Part shown: positions 15,514 to 24,804 of the stretch, in pieces
Numbering within the stretch: position 1 is the stretch's first letter
Layout: each line of letters starts with the position of its first letter
Origin: Fusobacteriaceae bacterium
Lineage (GTDB): Bacteria > Fusobacteriota > Fusobacteriia > Fusobacteriales > Fusobacteriaceae
Direction of reading: 5' to 3'
Assembly (NCBI GenBank): GCA_031289425.1
Contig: JAITPM010000037.1
Coordinates: 1 to 42,652 of the forward strand
DNA length: 42,652 nt
The notes under the pieces: model-generated
What the model was told of the DNA's origin: nothing
Database searches by the model: none
Seen by the model: only the letters and a program-made list of their open reading frames with translations
Translations under genes and position numbers: made by a program

Positions 15514-16233
15514 ATGAAATTTAATATTTTGACTCTCTTTCCGGATTTTTTTACAGAATTTAAAAGCGAAAGTATTTTAAATCGTGCTATTGGAAATAAT
15601 CTGATTACTATAAATGTTATAAATATCAGAGATTTTGCTTTTGATAAACATAAACAAGCCGATGATGCCCCATTTGGTGGCGGTGGCGGAATGGTAATGA
15701 AAATCGAACCTTTAATGAGAGCTCTAGATACTGTTTCTGGTAAGATTGTCTACACTTCCCCTCAGGGTGAAATATTTACTCAAAAAATGGCTATTGAGTT
15801 ATCAAAAGAACCGGAGCTCACAATTATAGCAGGACATTATGAAGGAATTGATGAGAGAATAATCGAATCAAAGGTAAATATGGAAATATCTATTGGAGAT
15901 TATGTACTAACCGGTGGAGAATTGCCCGCAATGGTAATTGTAGACGCAATTTCTAGGATGATAGATGGCGTGATAAAGAAGGAATCATATGAAAATGATT
16001 CTTTCTTTAATGGTTTACTAGATTACCCTCAATATACAAGGCCTTACGAATATGAGGATATGTGTGTACCAAATATTTTAATCTCGGGGCATCATATGAA
16101 TATTTCTCTCTGGAGATTAAAAGAAAGTCTGAAACGAACATATATAAAAAGACCTGATTTATTAAAAAATAGGAAATTTACAGATATAGAAAAAAAATTA
16201 TTAGAAGAAATTATTAAAGAATTAAAAAATTAA
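15514..16233 (+). CDS. trmD: tRNA (guanine37-N1)-methyltransferase
   Basis: TrmD methylates G37 next to the anticodon and prevents +1 frameshifting. The 239-residue protein has the SPOUT trefoil-knot features: DDAPFGGGGGMVMKIEP near 48, GHYEGIDERI near 108 and SIGDYVLTGGELPAMVI near 127. The DNA-binding-like helical C-terminus ends in HHMNISLWRLKESLKRTYIKRPDLL. The start comes two bases after the rimM stop. Length and motifs are normal. Confidence 0.97.
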   Translation: MKFNILTLFPDFFTEFKSESILNRAIGNNLITINVINIRDFAFDKHKQADDAPFGGGGGMVMKIEPLMRALDTVSGKIVYTSPQGEIFTQKMAIELSKEPELTIIAGHYEGIDERIIESKVNMEISIGDYVLTGGELPAMVIVDAISRMIDGVIKKESYENDSFFNGLLDYPQYTRPYEYEDMCVPNILISGHHMNISLWRLKESLKRTYIKRPDLLKNRKFTDIEKKLLEEIIKELKN

Positions 16234-16317
16234 AAAAATTTATTTTTATAATTTATTTTTTTAAGTTATTTTTAATAATTTATTTTTAATAATTTAATTG
16301 CGATAAAATAAATAAAA

Positions 16318-16345
16318 TATATATTAATAATATTATTAATATATA
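16318..16345. repeat. 28-bp perfect AT-only palindrome
   Basis: Two 14-base arms without spacer (left arm TATATATTAATAAT). The left edge overlaps a possible -10 (TATATT 16320-16325, with TTGCGA at 16298-16303) of the following methyltransferase gene. It could be an operator, or chance in AT-only DNA. Confidence 0.45.
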
Positions 16346-16362
16346 ACAAATAGGAGTAATTA

Positions 16363-16926
16363 ATGAGAAATAATATATATTTGGCTCTGGTACACTATCC
16401 GGTCTATAATAAAAATAAAGAAGTAGTTTGTACTTCTGTTACCAATTTTGATATCCACGATATTTCACGCTCTTGCAGGACATACGATATCAAAGAATAT
16501 CATCTTATAATCCCGGCTATAGCACAAAAAATGCTTACAGAAAGGATAATTTCTTATTGGCAAAGTGGTATCGGGGGGAATTTTAATAAAAATAGAGAAG
16601 AGGCTTTCAAACACACGTGTGTACTGGAAACTATTGAAAAATCCATTGATAAAATTGCGAGAGAAAATAATAGAGACCCTATTATTATAACTACTTCTGC
16701 CAGAAGTTTTCCGAATTCTATATCTTTCAGTGCTCTTTCAAAAAAAATAAAAAATGATGACGCCCCATATTTATTATTATTTGGAACCGGTTGGGGGCTT
16801 ATTGATGAAGTAATGGAAATGTCCACGTTTATATTGGATCCTATTAGAAAAAATACAGAATATAACCATCTGTCTGTGAGAGCGGCAGTTGCTATCGTAT
16901 TGGATAGACTTTTGGGAGAAGAATAA
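16363..16926 (+). CDS. SAM-dependent RNA methyltransferase (SPOUT-type)
   Basis: A 187-residue protein that resembles the RNA methyltransferase family often found next to trmD (the family of Thermotoga TM1570). It starts NNIYLALVHYPVYNKNKEVV, then TSVTNFDIHDISRSCRTYDI near 28 and ITTSARSFPNSISF near 123. The nucleotide-binding part YLLLFGTGWGLIDEVMEMS near 143 and the C-terminal YNHLSVRAAVAIVLDRLLGE complete a knot fold. The target RNA is not known. It follows trmD by 129 bases and precedes polC; its product ends 25 bases before the polC ATG. A GGAG site precedes the ATG. Confidence 0.88.
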   Translation: MRNNIYLALVHYPVYNKNKEVVCTSVTNFDIHDISRSCRTYDIKEYHLIIPAIAQKMLTERIISYWQSGIGGNFNKNREEAFKHTCVLETIEKSIDKIARENNRDPIIITTSARSFPNSISFSALSKKIKNDDAPYLLLFGTGWGLIDEVMEMSTFILDPIRKNTEYNHLSVRAAVAIVLDRLLGEE

Positions 16927-16951
16927 CATTTTTAATTATTTTGGAGGAAAA

Positions 16952-19900
16952 ATGGGTGAAAGAATATTTAGACCACAAGAAAATATCTTCGGCGTAGAAA
17001 ATATCTATGTGAATGAAATTATTTTTGATGAAAGAAATAAAAAAGTAATTTTAAAGTGTGATGTTATATCGCCTAAAAACCTTGATGGACTTGACATAAT
17101 ACATGAAAAAGTAAAAAAAAAGTTTAGACAAGAATTGGAAATCAATTTTAAAATCAAATATAATACTGGAAATATAGAAATTGATGATATTAAAGAAATT
17201 GTTGAAAGATCAATAAAAATTTTAAAAGAAGAAAGGGCTATAGCTAAATCTTTTTTATATTTTTATCGAATTTATATTAATGAAAAAGAAAATAAATATT
17301 TTGTTTATTTAGAATTAAACAATGAAATGGCCATTGAAACTTTAAAAGGTGAAAAAATTAATATTAAATTAGAAGAAATTATAAGAGATTACGGAATAAA
17401 TAATTCTAAAATCGAATTTATTTTAGGGGATTTTAAAAAAGAAATAAGTCAAATAGTAGAAATAAATGAAAATAAATTGAAAAAAATTGCACTTGATATA
17501 GATAGTCAAAATATCCAAAATGTAAATTTGGCAGCCAAAACCTCAGATAAAATATTAACTTTTAAAAACAGCAGTTCTGAAAACTCTTCAAATTTCTTAA
17601 ATAATGGAAAAAATACACAATATAATAGATATTCAAATCGGATGATAAAAATTTCCACAGTGGAAATAAAAAAAACGCCAATAAAAATAGATGAATTTTA
17701 TAATCTTGCAGAAAGCAACGAATGTGTTGTAGAGGGTAAAATTTTTCACTGTGAAGAAAAGAAAACAAACAGTGGGATTCGAGTCACTTTGGGATTAACA
17801 GACGATAAAAATTCATTATTTGCAGGATTTTGGAAAGATCCAAATTTCAATCAAGATTTTTCAACCATAAAATATATAAAAGTAAGTGGAAAGAAAGGTA
17901 TCAATAAATATAATAATGGTGAACCTGAATTAGAAATTTCCACTATGAATATTTTAGATATAAAAGAAGAAAAAATGGTAGATAATGCAAAAGAAAAAAT
18001 GATAGAACTCCATACTCATAGTAAAATGAGTGAAATGTCAGGAGTTTGTGATGTGAAAGATATTATAAATCGTGCAGTAGAATATGGTCATAGTGCTGTT
18101 GCTATCACAGATTATTCCACAGCTCATGCTTTTCCTGTAGCCTATAAAGCTATAAAAGAAATTTCTAGAGAATATACTGAAAAATACGAAACAGCCCTAA
18201 AAAATGGTGATTCCAAAAAAGCTGAAGAATATTCAAAACTAAAGGATTTTAAGCTAATTTTGGGATGTGAACTTTATATTGTACAAGACGAAGAAAATAT
18301 AATAAGAAACCCTAAAGATATTAATTTTGATGATGAAACCTTTGTGGTCTTTGATATAGAGACTTGTGGATTAAATGCCCATAAAAACCCAATTATTGAA
18401 ATCGGTGCTGTAAAATTAAGGGGAACTAGGCCTATAGATAAATTTTCAAAACTTATAAACCCTAAGCAAAGTATTCCGTTAAACATACAGGGTCTCACTG
18501 GTATCAACGATAATATGGTATCTAATGAACCTACAATAGAGGAAATTCTACCCCAATTTCTAGAATTTGTCGGGAATGCTACAATGGTTGCTCATAATGC
18601 CATGTTCGATATGGGATTTATAAAAAGAGATGCAAAAAAAATACTAAATATAGATTATTCTCCCAGTGTAATAGATACAATGACCTTGGCTAAAGCCCTC
18701 TATCCAGATAGAAAATCCTATGGCCTTGATGCACTGAATAAATTATTGGGATTATCACTGGAAAAGCACCATAGAGCAGTTGAGGATGCTCAGGCCACTG
18801 CCAATATGTTTATTATTTTCTTGGAAAAATATAGAGACCTTGGAGTTACAAATTTAAAAGATTTTGATAGTGCCCTTCCCAAAAATATTAAAAACGCTGA
18901 TTCTTACAATTGCATGGTCTTGGTAAAAAATAGGACAGGACTTAAAAATCTATATGAACTTATATCTAAAGGGCATATTGAACATTATGGAAATAAGAAA
19001 TCTAAAATCCCCAAATCTTTGTTGAAGGAAAAGAGAGAAGGTCTCATAATAGGATGCTCTCTAACTGCACACAATATAAATTCTAGTGAGCTTTTATCGT
19101 ATTATCTGAGATATGATTTTAATAAAATAGAAGAAAATATCGGTTTTTATGATTACATTGAATTTATCCCCAAAGATGCATATAAGGAATTATATGATAA
19201 AAATGGAAGTGGAACAATTTCATCTTTGGATATGATAGAGGAGATGAATAGATACTTTTATGATTTGGCTAAAACAAACGAAAAGAAAAATAACAAAATA
19301 TTAATAACTGCAAGTTCTAATATCCACTATATAAACGAAGAAGATGCTATATTGAGAAGCATTTTAGTCTTTGGAAGTGGAAGTGCCCATAAAGAGATTT
19401 ATTATGCAACAGATAATAAATTTTATTTTAGGACAACAGAACAATTATTAAACGAATTTAAATATTTTGACGAAGAAATAAGAAAAGAAATTGTAATAAC
19501 AAATACTAATAAAATAGCTGATATGATAGAAAATGTCAGTCCGATTCCTAAGGGTTTTTATCCACCAAAAATTGATAATGCAGATGAAATCATAAAAGAA
19601 ATGACCTATAAAAAAGCCTATAAAATCTATGGCGACCCATTACCTGAAATAGTCGAATCCCGTATAGAAAGAGAGCTCAATGCCATAATAAACAACGGAT
19701 TTGCAGTACTTTATTTATCTGCCCAAAAACTTGTAAAAAAATCTTTGGATAATGGATATTTAGTAGGATCCCGTGGTTCTGTAGGGTCTTCATTGGTAGC
19801 TTTTATGATGGATATTACAGAAGTTAATGCCCTATATCCACACTATATATGTGATAACGAAGACTGTAAATATTCAGAATTTACAGACAAAGAAGGTGCC

Positions 19901-21439
19901 GGGGTAGATTTACCTCCTAAAAACTGCCCAAAATGTAATGCTCCATTGAGACAGGACGGATTTACAATCCCATTCGAGGTATTTATGGGATTTAAAGGAA
20001 ATAAAACTCCGGATATTGACCTCAATTTCTCTGGAGAATATCAAAGCGAAATACACAGATATTGCGAAACTCTGTTTGGGAAAGAAAACGTATTCAAGGC
20101 TGGTACTATTTCCACACTGGCAGAAAAAAATGCCATCGGTTATATCAAAAAATATTATGAAGAAAATAAACTTTCAATATCAAATGCTCATATAAATAAG
20201 CTGGCTAAAAAAATAGATGGTGCAAAAAAAACTACAGGGCAACATCCGGGTGGAATGATAGTGATACCAAGTGGTACTAGTATATATGAATTTTGCCCCG
20301 TACAAAAACCGGCCAATGACCAAACCAGTGATTCTATTACTACCCATTTTGATTATCATGAAATGGAAGATCAACTAGTAAAACTAGACATATTGGGTCA
20401 TGATGACCCCACTACAATTAAACTTTTGCAAGAATATACTGGAATAGATGTGTATAAAATATCGATTGTAGATAAAGATACTCTAAAAATATTTTCAAGT
20501 ACAGAATCTCTAGGAATAAAACCGGAAGATATAAATTCCACAGTTGGTACATTTGGAATTCCTGAATTTGGTACAACATTTGTAAGAAAAATGTTGGTAG
20601 AGACAATGCCCAAGACCTTTGCTGAATTAGTAAGAATAGCAGGGCTTTCCCATGGAACCGATGTATGGACCAATAATGCTCAAGATTTTGTTAAGAATGG
20701 AAATGCTACATTGTCTCAAATAATAACAGTGAGAGACGATATAATGAATTATTTGATTGATCAGGGGTTAGAAAAATCAGTTGCTTTTGATATAATGGAG
20801 TTTGTAAGAAGGGGCAAGCCTTCTAGCGATGCAAAACAATGGGATATTTATTCCAAAATGATGAAGGAAAAAAATGTGGCAAACTGGTACATTGAGTCTT
20901 GTCGAAGGATAAAATATATGTTTCCTAAAGGACATGCTGTAGCCTATGTTATGATGGCAATGAGAATAGCATATTTCAAGGTTCACTATCCTTTAGCTTT
21001 CTACGCAGCATATTTTTCCAGAAAAGCAGAAGATTTTGATTATGAACTCATGAAAGACATAGAAAAAGTAAAAGAACAACTAAGTATTTTGAATAAAGAG
21101 AAAAATTTGGATGTAAAGAAAAGAGCTCAATCTTCTCTATGTGAAGTACTTGTAGAGATGAATGCAAGAGGGTTTGAATTTTTACCTATTGATATTTATA
21201 AATCTGATGCCAAAAAATTTACATTAGAGAATAATAAAATAAGATTTCCACTTATAGCGATCAATGGTTTGGGAGAATCTGTAGCTAAGAAAATAATAGA
21301 TGAACGTGCTATTGAAGGGTTTTTATCATATGAAGACTTGAAAAAAAGAACACAACTTTCCAATACAGTATTGCTAAAACTCAAGAATTTGGGATGTATT
21401 GAAAATCTAAGTGAGACTAATCAAATATCTTTATTTTAG
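16952..21439 (+). CDS. polC: DNA polymerase III subunit alpha, Gram-positive type PolC
   Basis: The 1495-residue replicative polymerase. From the N-terminus: a low-conservation domain; an OB domain near 230-340; a PHP domain (ELHTHSKMSEMSG near 351) interrupted by a DnaQ-type 3'-5' exonuclease (FVVFDIETCGL near 463, AHNAMFDMGF near 545, HHRAVEDAQAT near 608); then the polymerase. The polymerase includes YLVGSRGSVGSS, a four-cysteine zinc site (CDNEDCKYSEF and CPKCNAP), the catalytic PDIDLNFSG near 1020, TTGQHPGGM and KLDILGHDDPT. The reading frame is open 21 codons upstream, but GGAGGAAAA before 16952 fixes the start here. PolC in a genome that also encodes outer-membrane functions fits Fusobacteriota. 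Confidence 0.97.
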   Translation: MGERIFRPQENIFGVENIYVNEIIFDERNKKVILKCDVISPKNLDGLDIIHEKVKKKFRQELEINFKIKYNTGNIEIDDIKEIVERSIKILKEERAIAKSFLYFYRIYINEKENKYFVYLELNNEMAIETLKGEKINIKLEEIIRDYGINNSKIEFILGDFKKEISQIVEINENKLKKIALDIDSQNIQNVNLAAKTSDKILTFKNSSSENSSNFLNNGKNTQYNRYSNRMIKISTVEIKKTPIKIDEFYNLAESNECVVEGKIFHCEEKKTNSGIRVTLGLTDDKNSLFAGFWKDPNFNQDFSTIKYIKVSGKKGINKYNNGEPELEISTMNILDIKEEKMVDNAKEKMIELHTHSKMSEMSGVCDVKDIINRAVEYGHSAVAITDYSTAHAFPVAYKAIKEISREYTEKYETALKNGDSKKAEEYSKLKDFKLILGCELYIVQDEENIIRNPKDINFDDETFVVFDIETCGLNAHKNPIIEIGAVKLRGTRPIDKFSKLINPKQSIPLNIQGLTGINDNMVSNEPTIEEILPQFLEFVGNATMVAHNAMFDMGFIKRDAKKILNIDYSPSVIDTMTLAKALYPDRKSYGLDALNKLLGLSLEKHHRAVEDAQATANMFIIFLEKYRDLGVTNLKDFDSALPKNIKNADSYNCMVLVKNRTGLKNLYELISKGHIEHYGNKKSKIPKSLLKEKREGLIIGCSLTAHNINSSELLSYYLRYDFNKIEENIGFYDYIEFIPKDAYKELYDKNGSGTISSLDMIEEMNRYFYDLAKTNEKKNNKILITASSNIHYINEEDAILRSILVFGSGSAHKEIYYATDNKFYFRTTEQLLNEFKYFDEEIRKEIVITNTNKIADMIENVSPIPKGFYPPKIDNADEIIKEMTYKKAYKIYGDPLPEIVESRIERELNAIINNGFAVLYLSAQKLVKKSLDNGYLVGSRGSVGSSLVAFMMDITEVNALYPHYICDNEDCKYSEFTDKEGAGVDLPPKNCPKCNAPLRQDGFTIPFEVFMGFKGNKTPDIDLNFSGEYQSEIHRYCETLFGKENVFKAGTISTLAEKNAIGYIKKYYEENKLSISNAHINKLAKKIDGAKKTTGQHPGGMIVIPSGTSIYEFCPVQKPANDQTSDSITTHFDYHEMEDQLVKLDILGHDDPTTIKLLQEYTGIDVYKISIVDKDTLKIFSSTESLGIKPEDINSTVGTFGIPEFGTTFVRKMLVETMPKTFAELVRIAGLSHGTDVWTNNAQDFVKNGNATLSQIITVRDDIMNYLIDQGLEKSVAFDIMEFVRRGKPSSDAKQWDIYSKMMKEKNVANWYIESCRRIKYMFPKGHAVAYVMMAMRIAYFKVHYPLAFYAAYFSRKAEDFDYELMKDIEKVKEQLSILNKEKNLDVKKRAQSSLCEVLVEMNARGFEFLPIDIYKSDAKKFTLENNKIRFPLIAINGLGESVAKKIIDERAIEGFLSYEDLKKRTQLSNTVLLKLKNLGCIENLSETNQISLF

Positions 21440-21478
21440 ATTTTCAACAAAATTAGCAAAAAAAATACTAGAAGGTAC

Positions 21479-21506
21479 TTGAAAAAATTAAAAAATATGA
21501 TATAAT
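21479..21506 (+). promoter_or_regulatory. Promoter of the HU gene
   Basis: TTGAAA (21479-21484), 16 bases, TATAAT (21501-21506). The leader of about 130 bases includes complementary segments (TTTATAGT at 21517-21524 with ACTATAAA at 21586-21593). Confidence 0.7.
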
Positions 21507-21646
21507 AATTAAAGAGTTTATAGTTATAGTGTATTCATGAAAAGTTCCGAGGATAGATTTTTATCTTTTTGCTAGAATGACTTTACTATAAATAAAAATA
21601 ATAAATATTTTTAAAGCAAATTATATTTTTAAGGAGGAAATTATTC

Positions 21647-21928
21647 ATGACTAAAAAAGAATTTGTAGATCTTTATTTTGCAGAGGGCGATTTTACGACT
21701 AAAGCCGAAGCTGAAAGAAAGGCTGTATCTTTTGTTAATACTATCGAAAAGGCTTTATCAAGGGGTGATGAGGTATCTTTCCTAGGTTTTGGGAAATTCA
21801 AAGTAATTGAAAGAGCAGCAAGAACTTGCAGAAATCCACAAACTGGCGAAGAAATGAAAGTTGCAGCTAAAAAAGCAGTTAAATTTACTGCTGGGAAAGA
21901 TTTGGGGCTATTAGTAAACAAAAAATAA
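21647..21928 (+). CDS. hup: HU-family DNA-binding protein
   Basis: A 93-residue histone-like protein that bends and compacts DNA. The helical N-terminus (MTKKEFVDLYFAEGDFTTKA) leads to GDEVSFLGFGKFKVIERAARTCRNPQTGEEM, where the RNPQTG loop at about residues 63-68 is the DNA-intercalating arm. KAVKFTAGKDLGLLVNKK ends the fold. It is monocistronic, with its own promoter, a strong GGAGG site and a terminator directly downstream. The acidic insertion (AEGDFTTKAEAERK) near residue 10-23 is slightly longer than in typical 90-residue HU proteins. HU versus IHF-like roles cannot be separated by sequence. Confidence 0.95.
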   Translation: MTKKEFVDLYFAEGDFTTKAEAERKAVSFVNTIEKALSRGDEVSFLGFGKFKVIERAARTCRNPQTGEEMKVAAKKAVKFTAGKDLGLLVNKK

Positions 21929-21942
21929 TTATTTATTATAAA

Positions 21943-21976
21943 GGGGGACATAATTTTATATTATGTCCTTTTTTTA
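21943..21976 (+). terminator. Terminator of the HU gene
   Basis: Stem GGACATAAT / ATTATGTCC (21946-21954 with 21960-21968) followed by a run of T. Confidence 0.9.
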
Positions 21977-22052
21977 TTTATAAAAAATTTCAATTATTTA
22001 TATGTTCTTAAAAAAGACTATTGTTTCCAATTGTGAAAATATAAAAAAATAC

Positions 22053-22081
22053 TTGCTTATAGGAAATTTTAATAGTATAAT
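22053..22081 (+). promoter_or_regulatory. Promoter of the threonine dehydratase gene
   Basis: TTGCTT (22053-22058), 17 bases, TATAAT (22076-22081). The leader is about 65 bases. Confidence 0.65.
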
Positions 22082-22152
22082 TATAATGAATGTTATAATT
22101 TTATTATTTTTTTTATAAAAATATCATATATTTATTATTAGGAGGAAATACC

Positions 22153-23364
22153 ATGGATGTGACAGTAAATCTTGAACTTATAAGAATGGCACAAAAAACT
22201 ATTAAAGGAATAGCAAAAAAAACTCCTTTAATCGAATCTCAATCATTTGAAAAAATAATTGGTGGCAGTTTGTATTTTAAATATGAAAATTTACAAAAAA
22301 CTGGTTCATTTAAAATCAGAGGCGCAATAAATAAAATCTCTAGTCTCACAGATGAAGAAAAAAAAAGAGGTGTTATCGCTTCTTCGGCTGGTAATCACGC
22401 TCAAGGCGTAGCCCTAGGTGCTACAGCCCAAGGAATATATTCTACAATAGTAATGCCTGAAACTACACCTATAGCAAAAATTTCTGCTACAAAAGGCTAT
22501 GGAGCAAATGTTATTTTGCATGGACTTGCCTATGATGATGCCTACGAAAAAGCCTGTGAAATACAAAAACAAACAAATGCAGTTTTCTTACATCCATTTA
22601 ACGATCCCTACGTAATAGCCGGTCAAGGGACAATTGCTCTGGAAATATTAGAAGATTTACCGGATGTAGAGACTGTTATTGTTCCGATAGGTGGCGGCGG
22701 AATGCTAGCTGGAATAGCTACAGGATTAAAGGAAATAAACCCCAATATAGAAGTAATCGGTGTAGAGACTGAAAATATCCCATCTATGAAGGTCTCTTTT
22801 GAAAGTGGCAAACTTACAACTGTTCCTCCTAATGTAACTATAGCTGACGGAATAAATGTCAGAACTCCCGGAAATTTGACTTTTTCTATAATACAAAAAT
22901 ATGTGGATAAGATTATAACAGTAACAGAAAATGAAATTGCTGATGCAGTATTATATTTAATGGAGAAAGGAAAAATATTGGCTGAAGGTGCCGGAGCTAC
23001 ACCATTTGCAGCAGTATTGGCTAATAAAATAGATTGTAAAAACAAAAAAACATGCGTTCTCGTATCCGGAGGAAATGTAGATATTACACTGATTGACAGA
23101 ATATTAAATAGAGCTCTTATCAATCAAGGAAGAAGATTCGAATTTAGAGTGAAAGTACTCGATAGATATGGCGAAACAGAAAAATTAGTAAAATTAATCA
23201 CAGAATGCAGAGCAAATATTTTGTATATAACTCAAAGTATGTATAATAGAGATTTAGGCATAAATATGCAAGAAATTACTTTTGTTATTGAATGCAGCGA
23301 TATGATTCACAGAAACATGGTGAGGGACAAAATACTTAAAGCTGAATATATTATAAGCGAATAA
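22153..23364 (+). CDS. ilvA: Threonine dehydratase (threonine ammonia-lyase)
   Basis: A PLP enzyme that converts threonine to 2-oxobutyrate and ammonia. The 403-residue protein has the PLP-lysine motif KTGSFKIRGA near residue 50, SAGNHAQGVA near 80, the phosphate-binding glycine loop PIGGGGMLAG near 178 and LVSGGNVD near 305. A C-terminal ACT-like domain (about 325-403, FEFRVKVLDRYGETEKLVKLI) points to regulation by an amino acid. The 403-residue form with one ACT domain is common in anaerobes, where it is usually catabolic (TdcB-like); a biosynthetic role is possible. No branched-chain genes are adjacent. Monocistronic, with AGGAGG before the ATG. Confidence 0.93.
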   Translation: MDVTVNLELIRMAQKTIKGIAKKTPLIESQSFEKIIGGSLYFKYENLQKTGSFKIRGAINKISSLTDEEKKRGVIASSAGNHAQGVALGATAQGIYSTIVMPETTPIAKISATKGYGANVILHGLAYDDAYEKACEIQKQTNAVFLHPFNDPYVIAGQGTIALEILEDLPDVETVIVPIGGGGMLAGIATGLKEINPNIEVIGVETENIPSMKVSFESGKLTTVPPNVTIADGINVRTPGNLTFSIIQKYVDKIITVTENEIADAVLYLMEKGKILAEGAGATPFAAVLANKIDCKNKKTCVLVSGGNVDITLIDRILNRALINQGRRFEFRVKVLDRYGETEKLVKLITECRANILYITQSMYNRDLGINMQEITFVIECSDMIHRNMVRDKILKAEYIISE

Positions 23365-23474
23365 TTTCAAGTATAAAAATATGACCATTTAGATTAAAAT
23401 TAGCACTTAAAATCATTTAATATACCGGAAAAAATTTAATACTTGAAATTTTTTCAAATATAAAGTAAAATATA

Positions 23475-23510
23475 CCTGTCTTTAATAGTTAAAGACAGGC
23501 ATTTATTTAT
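23475..23510 (+). terminator. Probable terminator after threonine dehydratase
   Basis: An 11-bp perfect stem CCTGTCTTTAA / TTAAAGACAGG with loop TAG (23475-23499), then CATTTATTTAT. The T run is interrupted. The hairpin lies 37 bases before the next gene, so it may also act in that leader. Confidence 0.65.
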
Positions 23511-23535
23511 ATAAAATTTATGTAGGGGATTATTC

Positions 23536-24804
23536 ATGAAAAAATTAATATGTGCTTTATTAACTATGATGTGTAGCATATTGTATTGTGAATACCAATT
23601 TGAAATAAAAAATCCATATTCGGCAACAATACTTGGAAGTATCGATGGCATAAGTGAAGTAAATAAAAAAATTCCAACTAAAGATTACACTATTAAATTA
23701 TCAAAAATGGGAATAGTTCCCAAAAATTTATGGTATCATAAAGAATTTAAATTTTCTTTAGTTAGTCAAAAAAAGCCGGCTCCCTTGGTTTTTTTACTTG
23801 CCGGAACAGGTTCTTCCTATAATTCTTATAAAATGAAAAAATTTCAAGCAATTTTTTATAATGCCGGATATCATGTATTATCTATATCTTCTCCTATTAA
23901 CTCCAATTTTATGGTTGCAGGGTCATCTTCAAAACTCCCGGGAATCCTGATGGAAGATGGCATGGATATATACAACATCATGACTGCTGCCTATAATAAA
24001 ATCAAAAGTAAAATAAAAGTAACAGATTTTCATTTAGTGGGCTATAGTCTCGGTGGAACTGAAGCTGCTTTTGTATCTTATATTGATGATGAAAAACATA
24101 CATTCAATTTTAAAAGAGTATATATGATAAATCCTGCTGTAGATTTACATACTTCTGCTCTTTTGCTTGATTCATTTTTGGGGGCAGGATCTATTGCAAA
24201 GCAGAAAATTGCAATGATGCTTGATTTTATTTCGCATTCGGCTCCTTCAATAATAGGAAATGAATACTCCTCGACTCTTACAGAGGAAGCAATTTATAAT
24301 ATTTTCCAAAATTTAAAACTATCAGACGATGAAATGAAAGGTATAATAGGACTGGCATTTAGGATTAGTTCTATTGATTTGAATTACATTACTGATGTAC
24401 TTAATAATAAAAAAATCTACATAAAGTACTCCGTTAAAAAATTCGAAAATACGCTCAAATATTTTCAAAGAATAAATTATGCAACTTTTGAAGATTACTT
24501 AAATAAGATTATGATTCCAACACTTAAATCAAAGCATAAAATGACAGTTGAACAAATAAGAGAATCTCTTTTTTTAGGTCAGATCAAAGATTATCTCAAA
24601 ACTACCGATAAGATAGTTGTTGTCACTAATGAAGATGAGCTCATACTGACAAAGGAGAATATCCAATTTTTAAAGGATACTTTCGATAAAAGATTAATAT
24701 TGTTTCCTAGAGGCGGGCATTGTGGAAATATGTATTTTAGTGAAAATGTGGAACTTATGCTTAATTATTTAGGAAATGGGGAGTTTCGTTATGAAAACAA
24801 ATAA
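23536..24804 (+). CDS. Secreted alpha/beta-hydrolase (lipase/esterase-like)
   Basis: A 422-residue exported hydrolase. The Sec signal covers about residues 1-18. FLLAGTGSSYNS near 87 is the oxyanion-hole region. The nucleophile elbow is GYSLGG with Ser171. Candidate acid and histidine are in VVTNEDELIL and PRGGHCGNMY near 385-405. A helical cap-like insert lies between about 205 and 350. The 3' end overlaps mlaA by 14 bases, so the pair is co-translated. MlaA works with outer-membrane phospholipids, so a role in phospholipid or acyl-ester cleavage in the envelope is a reasonable inference, not shown. No lipobox is seen. Confidence 0.82.
   Translation: MKKLICALLTMMCSILYCEYQFEIKNPYSATILGSIDGISEVNKKIPTKDYTIKLSKMGIVPKNLWYHKEFKFSLVSQKKPAPLVFLLAGTGSSYNSYKMKKFQAIFYNAGYHVLSISSPINSNFMVAGSSSKLPGILMEDGMDIYNIMTAAYNKIKSKIKVTDFHLVGYSLGGTEAAFVSYIDDEKHTFNFKRVYMINPAVDLHTSALLLDSFLGAGSIAKQKIAMMLDFISHSAPSIIGNEYSSTLTEEAIYNIFQNLKLSDDEMKGIIGLAFRISSIDLNYITDVLNNKKIYIKYSVKKFENTLKYFQRINYATFEDYLNKIMIPTLKSKHKMTVEQIRESLFLGQIKDYLKTTDKIVVVTNEDELILTKENIQFLKDTFDKRLILFPRGGHCGNMYFSENVELMLNYLGNGEFRYENK

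Noticed and set aside
16889-16951. Upstream start for PolC that overlaps the methyltransferase gene
   Set aside because: The ATG at 16952 has a strong GGAGG site and the extra 21 residues are unlike PolC N-termini.
22623-23123. 166-codon minus-strand ORF inside threonine dehydratase
   Set aside because: It lies wholly antisense to a conserved enzyme gene, has no ribosome-binding site and no recognisable motif.
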